DNA of 46,217 nt from Acidimicrobiia bacterium. GTDB taxonomy: Bacteria > Actinomycetota > Acidimicrobiia > Acidimicrobiales > SZUA-35. The notes below the pieces were generated by a model. The model saw nothing but the letters and a program-made list of their open reading frames with translations. It was not told the DNA's origin and did no database searches. Location of the stretch: contig JAOTVU010000020.1 of NCBI GenBank assembly GCA_029863385.1, positions 1-46,217 on the forward strand, read 5' to 3'. Shown here piece by piece: positions 34,597 to 41,522 of this stretch (its first letter is position 1; each line of letters starts with the position of its first letter). The translations under genes were made by a program, and so were the position numbers.

Positions 34597-35622
34597 GTGG
34601 CCGGCGGCGTGCCCTTTGGGCCTGCACTGGCAGACGCGGTCCTCGGTGGTGACCGCCGGGCGCTGGCCAAGGCGATCACGCTGGTCGAATCGACAAGGGA
34701 TGATCACCGGGCCGAAGCCGAGATCCTACTCGACAAGCTGCTCCCCCACGCCGGCCGTTCCCTGCGCCTCGGGGTGACCGGCACGCCCGGCGTCGGCAAG
34801 AGCACCTTCATCAACCGGTTGGGAACCGACCTGGTCACCGACGGCCGCCGGCTGGCGGTTCTGGCCGTCGATCCGTCGAGCCGGACCACCGGTGGCTCGA
34901 TCCTCGGCGACAAGACCCGAATGGCCGAACTGACCGGGCGTGACAACGTGTTCATTCGTCCCTCGCCATCGGCCGGCATCAGCGGCGGGGTGGCGATTCG
35001 AACCCGCGACGCCATCACCGTGTGCGAGGCCGCCGGCTTCGACACGATCATCGTCGAGACGGTCGGAGTCGGCCAGTCGGAGACCGCCGTGGCGGGGCTC
35101 ACCGACCTGTTCCTGCTCCTGGTCGGCCCTGGTGGAGGCGACGATCTGCAGGGCATCAAGCGAGGCGTGATGGAGCTGGCCGACCTGGTGGCCATCAACA
35201 AGGCCGACGGCGACATGACCGAACTGGCCGCCCGAACCGCGGCCGACTACCGGGCGGCCCTGCATCTTGTGCGCCCCAAACGACCCGGATTCGAAACGGC
35301 CGTGGTCACCTGTTCGTCGTTGACCGGCGACGGTCTCGACGACCTGTGGCGCACCCTGGTGGAGCTGCACCGGCGGTTGCGGGCCGAGGGGGAACTCGAT
35401 CGGCTGCGGAACAGACAGGCCGTCGAGCAGTTGGACACCGAGCTCCGGGCGCTTCTCTACGCTCAGGTCGGTCGCCGACCCGGCTTTCGGCGGATCCACG
35501 ACGAGATCCGGGCGGAGGTGGCCGACGGCCGCCTCTCGGTGTCGGCCGCTGCGAGGCATCTGGTCGCCGCTGCCTTCGACGGCCGTGACCTGGATGACAC
35601 CCGTCGATCCGGGCCGACGTGA
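34597..35622 (+). CDS. meaB: Methylmalonyl-CoA mutase-associated GTPase MeaB
   Basis: 341-residue G3E-family GTPase that guards and reloads the mutase with adenosylcobalamin. G1 loop VTGTPGVGKST, switch VDPSSRTTGGSILGDKTRM, IRPSPSAG, VETVGVGQSE and the NKAD base motif are all present. The C-terminus (about 265-330) is helical as in the family. The start is uncertain: GTG 34597 gives a family-length N-terminus 16 nt after the mutase stop, while TTG 34546 would overlap the mutase. The last 160 bases overlap, on the other strand, the end of the glycosyltransferase gene at 35463-37217. Confidence 0.93.
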   Translation: MAGGVPFGPALADAVLGGDRRALAKAITLVESTRDDHRAEAEILLDKLLPHAGRSLRLGVTGTPGVGKSTFINRLGTDLVTDGRRLAVLAVDPSSRTTGGSILGDKTRMAELTGRDNVFIRPSPSAGISGGVAIRTRDAITVCEAAGFDTIIVETVGVGQSETAVAGLTDLFLLLVGPGGGDDLQGIKRGVMELADLVAINKADGDMTELAARTAADYRAALHLVRPKRPGFETAVVTCSSLTGDGLDDLWRTLVELHRRLRAEGELDRLRNRQAVEQLDTELRALLYAQVGRRPGFRRIHDEIRAEVADGRLSVSAAARHLVAAAFDGRDLDDTRRSGPT

Positions 35623-37217
35623 CCGATCGGATCCAACGGCCAGAATCTCGGCTGCAAATCGTCGGCCGCCGAATGAGACGGCTCCGCCGGTAGCGGCCAC
35701 TCCTCCGAACGCTCCGCCGTGTGGTTCGGGTTGTCGAACGGATCGTGGTTGAGCCGCCACCGCCATCGGTCGTGGAGGGCGGCCAGGTCGTCGTCGGTGA
35801 TGGAGGGATCTCTGGTGCTGGCCTCGAAGTGGTGGAGCTCGGCCCGGGGTTCGACAACGGTCCGATAGCCCCGATCCCAGAGTTTGAGGCACAGGTCGAC
35901 GTCGTTGTAGCTGTTGGGGAACACAGGCGAGTAGCCGCCGACGAGGTCGAACTTCGAACGCTCGACGGCAAGGCAGGCGCCGGTCACGGCCAGACAGTTC
36001 TGCGCCGCCCGCAGCGCACCCCGGTAACCGGCGGCGTCGCCCGGCCAGCCTTCGTAGCGGTGCGTCGGGTGTCCGCCCCGGCTCCAGATCCCGCTGTGCT
36101 GCACCCGCCCGTCCTCATACAGCAGTCGGGCTCCGACCGCTCCCACCTCCGGCTTCCGAGCGTGGTGAACGAGGTACCGGAGCCAGTCGACGTCGATCAC
36201 CTCGGTGTCGTCGTTCAGGAAGACGAGCAGCTCGCCCGTCGAGTGAACGGCGCCCCGATTGCAGGCGTTGGAGAAGTTGAAAGGGCGATCGTCGTTGACC
36301 AGCATCAGCGTTCGCCCAGTGGCTGGTTGACCTGCGACGATGGCGTGCAGGCGGCCCGCCAGGTTGTCGGGCGAACCCGGGGTTACGACGACGACGATCT
36401 CGATACGGGGATAGCGCGAGGTGAGTACCGAGCAAAGCGCCTGCTCGACAAGGCGGACCGGGCCCCGGTCGAGAACCCGGGACGATCCATTGGTCGGGAT
36501 GACGACACTCAGTAGCGGAAGATCTGCGTCGGGGACGGCCGGCAGCGGCCACTGCTCGTACTGCTCGCACCGTTCGGGTTCCCAGGTCCCGACATCGGGG
36601 GCCGGTCGGTACAGGGGCACCGGCACGTGAGCCACGGTCCGCGCCGCGGCTGCCGTCAGCCGCAGGTCGAATTGATCGTCGGAGGCGAAACCGTGGGGGC
36701 GGAGAGCAACGAGATGACCGAGATAGAACTGGTCGGCCAAACGGTCCGGTGAGAAACCGGGCAGCAGCCAGGGACCGTCGCTCCCGCCGTCGCCGTCGAG
36801 GTCGAACTCGCCGTCGGAATCGACTGCGGCACGGGCTGCCGCGTCGCCGTAGGCCATCTCGAGATCGGGGTTCTCGTCGAAGACGTTCACCAGTGTCGAG
36901 AGCGCCTCCGGTTCGAGTTCGGCGCCGTCGAGCACGAAGACGCACAGCACGCCCGTGTCGATCGTCAACCGGTCGATCGGTGGCCCGTGCGTCGTCACCT
37001 CGACCGAGAGGAGTTCGGCCCGAGCCCGGTCGATCGAGGCCCGAGTCGCCTCCGACGGCGGCGACACCTTCAAATCTGCTTTCGGCGGGAGCACCACAAC
37101 CTGGATGTGGGTGATCGACTCGTCTCCGGCCAGCGCCCGGTGGCCGACTCGCCGAAGCCGGCGGGCCAGACTCCGGACGAGGGCCGGCGGGTCGGTCCAC
37201 GATCGGATCGTCAACAT
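35463..37217 (-). CDS. Two-module glycosyltransferase family 2 protein with an antisense-derived tail
   Basis: 584 residues. Residues about 235-470 are a complete GT2 domain: LSVVIPTNGSS, LMLVNDDRPFNFSNACNRG, VFLNDDTEV (metal-binding DDT), GAVGARLLYEDGRVQHSGI and NSYNDVDLCLKLWDRGY. It resembles rhamnosyltransferases of surface polysaccharides. Residues about 37-205 look like a second, worn GT2 module (LDGAELEPEALSTLV, AYGDAAARA, FSPDRLADQFYLGHLV). Residues 533-584 are antisense to meaB and Arg/Ser-rich, like a frame that lost its stop. ATG 37217 has GGTGAG upstream and lies four bases after the preceding stop. Last gene of the glycan cluster. Confidence 0.85.
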   Translation of the reverse strand: MLTIRSWTDPPALVRSLARRLRRVGHRALAGDESITHIQVVVLPPKADLKVSPPSEATRASIDRARAELLSVEVTTHGPPIDRLTIDTGVLCVFVLDGAELEPEALSTLVNVFDENPDLEMAYGDAAARAAVDSDGEFDLDGDGGSDGPWLLPGFSPDRLADQFYLGHLVALRPHGFASDDQFDLRLTAAAARTVAHVPVPLYRPAPDVGTWEPERCEQYEQWPLPAVPDADLPLLSVVIPTNGSSRVLDRGPVRLVEQALCSVLTSRYPRIEIVVVVTPGSPDNLAGRLHAIVAGQPATGRTLMLVNDDRPFNFSNACNRGAVHSTGELLVFLNDDTEVIDVDWLRYLVHHARKPEVGAVGARLLYEDGRVQHSGIWSRGGHPTHRYEGWPGDAAGYRGALRAAQNCLAVTGACLAVERSKFDLVGGYSPVFPNSYNDVDLCLKLWDRGYRTVVEPRAELHHFEASTRDPSITDDDLAALHDRWRWRLNHDPFDNPNHTAERSEEWPLPAEPSHSAADDLQPRFWPLDPIGHVGPDRRVSSRSRPSKAAATRCLAAADTERRPSATSARISSWIRRKPGRRPT

Positions 37218-37221
37218 CGGC

Positions 37222-37548
37222 TCACCGTCGGGGTTTCGACCGGACCGATCGTCGCCGGGCCGAACGGCCCAGAGGCCGGGAACCACCGCCGAGTGCCGGG
37301 ACGATCTCCTCGAGGGGGGTGTCGAGCTCGAAGCCGAGCAGCCCCTTCAGCTCCTTCAGCTCCTCCTCTCGAACATGAAGCTGATGGAAGATGTCCTCGA
37401 TGTCCCGGCGGGCCTGCGCGGCGGCCGCCTCCGCTCCGATCACCGCATCGGTTGCGTTGAGATGCTGCTCCTCGAGTTCGGCGACGCGGCGTCGCAACCG
37501 GCTCAGCTCGTCTCCGTCGGCATCACGACGGTCAGCCGGTTGAATCAT
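37222..37548 (-). CDS. Small coiled-coil protein
   Basis: 108 residues, no family recognised. Residues about 14-75 are a long charged helix with heptad character (LSRLRRRVAELEEQHLN, REEELKELKGLLGFEL), followed by a basic tail rich in Arg and Ser. The start codon lies 17 nt inside the end of the GT4 gene upstream, and the next GT2 gene starts four bases after its stop, so all three are tightly coupled. I infer an adaptor holding the glycosyltransferases together or setting polymer length; nothing in the sequence proves it. Confidence 0.75.
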   Translation of the reverse strand: MIQPADRRDADGDELSRLRRRVAELEEQHLNATDAVIGAEAAAAQARRDIEDIFHQLHVREEELKELKGLLGFELDTPLEEIVPALGGGSRPLGRSARRRSVRSKPRR

Positions 37549-39010
37549 CGAGCGCCTCCGACAGCTGTTCCAGGCGGGTCTCCATCTCGATGACGGCGTG
37601 GACGGTGGCCTGCTGCAGAGCAGCCAGCCGCTGGGTCATCGGATCGAGCTGCCACCCTGTCAGGCGCCTGACCGTCTGCTTGACCGGCGTCACGCCGGGG
37701 CGGGCCGACACCGGCTCGGGGATCACCAGCGGTCCGAGGGATTGCAGACCGGCCGACGGGCGTTCGCCTCCACTCGGCCGGTCAACGGTGGGAGCAGCGA
37801 CGAGAACCTCCTGGTCACCGTTCTGGGAGGTCCTGGCCCGGGCCGTGATCTGAGCCTGAATCGCGCCTCGATCGGGCGCCGCATCGTCGACGTCCCACAG
37901 CGGTCGCACCGTCCGCCGTCGCTCCACCCGCTCGACACCGGTCTCGTTCGAAGCCGACGACGAAGAGGTGGAGGCCGAGCCACCGTCGTCGGTGTGTCCG
38001 TATCCGGCTCCCGACCACACCTTCTCCATGGCCACCGCAAGCTCGCCGACATCGGCCGCGGCGAACCACGTCCCTCCCCTACCGAGTGCCAACTGGTGGC
38101 GGAGCTGTTCCAGATCCGACGCGATGACGGGTTTGTCGAACAGGCGAGCCCGCTCGACGACACCCGACGACCAGATCTCCCGGTACGGGAGCACAACGGC
38201 ATCGGCCGCCGTCAGCCACAGATCGAATTGATCGTCGGAGACGTAGCGGTTGTGCAGCTCCACACCCGGGGTACGAGCGCAGATCCGTTCCAGCGACGAG
38301 ACGTACCGGCCGATGTCGGGATGATCAACCCGGCCGGAGCCGACGATGTGGAGCGAGGAGCGGGGAAGGCCGGCCAGGCTGAACGCCTCGACGGCCCGGT
38401 CGAACCCCTTGTGATGCTGGAGGAAGCCGATCGACAGGAAGACGAACTCATCAGCTGGAAGACCCAACTCGGCTTTGGCCTCCGGTCCGGTGCAGGTGAT
38501 CGCCGAAACGAAGTTGACCCCGTGTTCGATGACCTCGATCCGATTGGTCACCGATCCGAGCAGCTCCGCGAGTCGAGCTCGCTCCGGCTCGGTGTGCACG
38601 GTGACCCGATCGGCCCACCGCAGCGCCAGGCGGGCCGCCCGTCGCTCGGCCGGATTCTGCTCCAACGGCCCGTATTCGACCTCATGGAGCCGGAGGTCGA
38701 GTCTGGTGGTTCGAGCCATGGCGGCAAGCGACGTCCACACCGCCACCCGCTCGGTTGCCGCTCGACAGCGTCCGAACAGCAACTCCGGTCCGAATTGGAT
38801 GATCACCCGCTCGTAGCGGGAGGCCCGCTTCACGAGCAGCGCCGCGCCCCGGACGCCGCCGAAGGGAAGATGATGGTGGGCGGCCGACGGCACGGGCGAC
38901 AGGACCTCGACTTCGTGGCCGTCGGCCCGCAGGCGGCGTAGCTCCTGGACCGCATAGGTGGCAATCCCGTCCCGGTACGGGGCGAAGGGGGTGACCAGCA
39001 GCACCGACAC
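37532..39010 (-). CDS. Glycosyltransferase family 4 protein with long C-terminal extension
   Basis: 492 residues. The GT-B catalytic part (1-335) opens with VLLVTPFAPYRDGIATYAVQ and has the donor segments LSIGFLQHHKGFDRAVEAF, HIVGSGRVDHPD and YVSDDQFDLWLTAADAVVLPYREIWSSGVVERA (in two runs). The motif end GVVERARLFDKPVIA fills the usual GT4 ExxxxxxE place in altered form. From 335 on, a Ser-rich, Pro/Arg-rich linker leads to a final helix (TQRLAALQQATVHAVIEMET, about 457-490) with coiled-coil character, like the small protein downstream. GTG 39010 overlaps the upstream stop by one base (TAGTG). Confidence 0.87.
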   Translation of the reverse strand: MSVLLVTPFAPYRDGIATYAVQELRRLRADGHEVEVLSPVPSAAHHHLPFGGVRGAALLVKRASRYERVIIQFGPELLFGRCRAATERVAVWTSLAAMARTTRLDLRLHEVEYGPLEQNPAERRAARLALRWADRVTVHTEPERARLAELLGSVTNRIEVIEHGVNFVSAITCTGPEAKAELGLPADEFVFLSIGFLQHHKGFDRAVEAFSLAGLPRSSLHIVGSGRVDHPDIGRYVSSLERICARTPGVELHNRYVSDDQFDLWLTAADAVVLPYREIWSSGVVERARLFDKPVIASDLEQLRHQLALGRGGTWFAAADVGELAVAMEKVWSGAGYGHTDDGGSASTSSSSASNETGVERVERRRTVRPLWDVDDAAPDRGAIQAQITARARTSQNGDQEVLVAAPTVDRPSGGERPSAGLQSLGPLVIPEPVSARPGVTPVKQTVRRLTGWQLDPMTQRLAALQQATVHAVIEMETRLEQLSEALDDSTG

Positions 39011-40320
39011 TATCCGACCCCCACGTGCTCGACGTCAACCTGATCGGCGGGTCGATCGCCGGGGAACCAACGGTCGAGCGTGTCGATCATCCGGTCGAAC
39101 ACGAGCGTGGGCTCGTAGTTCTCGAGGACGTAGCGTCGACCGTCCACGGCGAGGGCCTGAGCTGCGGCGGGTCGATCGGCGACGAAGTTCAGACATTCGA
39201 CCAGCTCCGCTGTGCCGTGGTACACGATGCCGGCTCCCGACCGTTCCAGGTGATGGCTCACCACTGCACCGGCTCCGTTGGCGATGACCGGGGTTCCGGC
39301 CGCCATGGCCTCCAGCACGGTGAGCGAAAACGACTCCAGGGCCGAGGGCTGGACGTAGGCTGCGGCGGCCGCCATGGCACCGTCACGATCGTGATCCGAC
39401 AGCAGGCCGAGATCGATCACCGACTGCTCACAACCCACGGGCGGTTGCACCTCCCCCACCCCGGACGTGACGAGCTTGAGCCCGCCGCCTCCGACGGCCC
39501 GATCGAGCGTGAACTCGGCGAACCCGGCCAGCAGATCCTGCCAGCCCTTGCCCCATTCGCGGCGACCGGCGTAGTACACGAACGGCTCGGTGAGGCCGTG
39601 GCGGGCTCGAAACCCGTCGGCGTCGTAGGAGGTCGGGACCGTCACCGGAGCACCGACGACCTCCTGTCGGGAAGGAGCGTTGCACAGGCGCATCGCCAGT
39701 TCCCGCTCCGGTTCGCTGAGAAACCACAGGGCGCCCGCGCCCTCCAGCATCGACCGGTAGATGTCGAGGTGGGCCGGTGGCTCGTCGTGCAGGCACGGCA
39801 TGACCACGGAGCGGCGGCTGTGGATCTGCGACACTGCGTAGGTGGTCCAGAACATGTACGGGGCGAAGACCAGCGCCCGGTAGCGGTGACCGTGATCGAA
39901 CACGTGGTGCCACAACCCCGGGCAGCGCAGGCTGGCATTGACCCACCGCTGCTGGTCCTGGATCGTGATCGTCTCGCCGGCGAGGATACGGTTCCCGATG
40001 CGGTCCCGGTCGGCCTGCGAGCCGTCCATCACGGTGGGAAAGCGCCGGACCACGATCCCGCCGTCGGTCTTGGTGGACCCGGGTCGGAACTCGTTGGCCC
40101 AGGTGAAGTGGTCGCGGGCGCAGGTGGTGAGCATCTCGATCGGGATCCCCCGTTCGGCCAGCCCCCGGGCCACGGCGGCCATGACCGCCTCGGCACCGCC
40201 GATCACGCCGTCGCCGAATCGGGGCGCCACCAGCGCCACGGTGCCGGTCCGGATCACCGGATCCTCGGCACGAAACGGGCTTGCTGCGTTCGAGTTACTC
40301 GACTGGTTACGGCCGATCAC
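39010..40320 (-). CDS. Glycosyltransferase family 4 protein
   Basis: 436-residue GT-B enzyme. The N-terminal half begins at VALVAPRFGDGVIGGAEAVM, and the donor half has YYAGRREWGKGWQDLL, the LLSDHDRDGAMAAAAAYVQPS loop and ALESFSLTVLEAMAAGTPVIA with the two GT4 glutamates. The sugar is unknown; the neighbour makes GDP-fucose, so a fucosyl step is possible. GTG 40320 overlaps the end of the fucose synthase gene as GTGA, so the two are translationally coupled. Confidence 0.89.
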   Translation of the reverse strand: MIGRNQSSNSNAASPFRAEDPVIRTGTVALVAPRFGDGVIGGAEAVMAAVARGLAERGIPIEMLTTCARDHFTWANEFRPGSTKTDGGIVVRRFPTVMDGSQADRDRIGNRILAGETITIQDQQRWVNASLRCPGLWHHVFDHGHRYRALVFAPYMFWTTYAVSQIHSRRSVVMPCLHDEPPAHLDIYRSMLEGAGALWFLSEPERELAMRLCNAPSRQEVVGAPVTVPTSYDADGFRARHGLTEPFVYYAGRREWGKGWQDLLAGFAEFTLDRAVGGGGLKLVTSGVGEVQPPVGCEQSVIDLGLLSDHDRDGAMAAAAAYVQPSALESFSLTVLEAMAAGTPVIANGAGAVVSHHLERSGAGIVYHGTAELVECLNFVADRPAAAQALAVDGRRYVLENYEPTLVFDRMIDTLDRWFPGDRPADQVDVEHVGVG

Positions 40321-41363
40321 GAAACCACCACCTGCGACCGATCGGCTCTGCTGGGTTCGGCTCTCTTGCCATCGAACCCGTGGTGCTCCCCGCCGAGCCG
40401 GAGGCCCGCCGCGGTCGCCGCTTCATCGCCGTGGAGCTGATCGAGGTACCAGGCATAGGTCCGGGCCAAGCCCACCTCGAGATCGGTCCGCGCCGTCCAC
40501 CCGAGGCCGGCCAGGACCGACACGTCGAGGGAGCGGCGGGGCATGCCGTCCGGGCGGCTCGTGTCCCACACGATTTCGGCATCGGGGTGGACGATCGACC
40601 GGATCATCCCGGCCAGCTCGGCGATCGAGGTCTCGACGCCGGTGCCGACGTTGACATGACCCGGCTCGTCGTAGCGGTCCATGAGGAACAGGCAGCTGTC
40701 GGCCAGGTCGTCGACGTACATGAACTCCCGTCGGGCCGAGCCCGAGCCCCACACCTCGACCTGGCCCCGGCCCGCCTCCTTGGCTTCGTGGAACTTGCGC
40801 ATCAGGGCCGGTAGGACGTGGCTCGACTCCAGATCGAAGTTGTCGTTGGGACCATAGAGGTTGGTGGGCATGGCGGCGATGAAGTTGCAGCCGTACTGCT
40901 CCCGGTAGAAATCGCAGAGCCGGACGCCGGCGATCTTGGCCAGGGCGTATCCCTCGTTCGTCGGCTCAAGCGGTCCGGCCAGCAGTTCCAACTCGGTGAT
41001 CGGCTGGGCGCTCAGCCGGGGGTAGACGCAGGCGCTCCCGAGATACAGCAGCTTGGTGACCCCGACCCGGCGGCTGGCCTCGATCACGTTGGCGTGGATC
41101 ATCATGTTGTCGTAGAGGAACTCGGCCTGGCGGTTCGAGTTCGCGGCGATGCCGCCGACGGTGCCGGCGGCCAGATAGACGTAATCCGGTCGGTTCTGCT
41201 CGAACCACCGAAGAACCGAGGTCTGCTGCCGCAGGTCGAGACGGGATCGGGGCTCGGTCAGGATTCGCCGGAACCCGACGCGCCGCAGGCGGCGGCAGAT
41301 CGCCGAGCCCACCAACCCGTTGTGTCCGGCGACGAATACGGCGGCGTCGAGATCGACTGTCAT
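40317..41363 (-). CDS. fcl: GDP-L-fucose synthase
   Basis: 348-residue NAD(P)-dependent epimerase/reductase that turns GDP-4-keto-6-deoxymannose into GDP-L-fucose. Nucleotide loop GHNGLVGSAICRRL; the catalytic Ser/Tyr/Lys are in LGSACVYP and YALAK; family segments VGGIAANSNRQAEFLYDN and MPTNLYGPNDNFD are present. The C-terminal 25-30 residues are an unusual charged extension. GDP-mannose dehydratase (gmd), needed to make its substrate, is not in this window. ATG 41363 is 41 nt from no obvious ribosome-binding site (AAGGA is 12-13 nt away). First gene of the glycan cluster. Confidence 0.93.
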   Translation of the reverse strand: MTVDLDAAVFVAGHNGLVGSAICRRLRRVGFRRILTEPRSRLDLRQQTSVLRWFEQNRPDYVYLAAGTVGGIAANSNRQAEFLYDNMMIHANVIEASRRVGVTKLLYLGSACVYPRLSAQPITELELLAGPLEPTNEGYALAKIAGVRLCDFYREQYGCNFIAAMPTNLYGPNDNFDLESSHVLPALMRKFHEAKEAGRGQVEVWGSGSARREFMYVDDLADSCLFLMDRYDEPGHVNVGTGVETSIAELAGMIRSIVHPDAEIVWDTSRPDGMPRRSLDVSVLAGLGWTARTDLEVGLARTYAWYLDQLHGDEAATAAGLRLGGEHHGFDGKRAEPSRADRSQVVVS

Positions 41364-41440
41364 ATGGGGCTGTGATCCTTCGGTACCGCCAAGTACAGGT
41401 CAGACGTGCCGCCGTCCGACCACAAGCCTAGCGGCGCCAT

Positions 41441-41475
41441 GGCGCCCCCGGATCGATCTCGGATCCGGGGGCGCC
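41441..41475 (-). terminator. Strong hairpin terminator after the SpoIID gene
   Basis: A perfect 14-bp stem (GGCGCCCCCGGATC at 41441-41454, GATCCGGGGGCGCC at 41462-41475) with a 7-base loop. It follows the SpoIID/DUF4214 stop by about 47 nt on the minus strand and precedes fcl, so it separates the two transcription units. No T-run follows, as usual here. Confidence 0.75.
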
Positions 41476-41522
41476 GATGAGGATTGGGTCGATGTTCCCG
41501 GGCTGTCCGGAGGAGACGTGAC

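Noticed and set aside
37598-40440. Long plus-strand open frames (447 and 471 codons) opposite the glycosyltransferase genes
   Set aside because: Both lie wholly over convincing GT4 genes with correct motifs and coupled starts; the plus frames have no recognisable domains.
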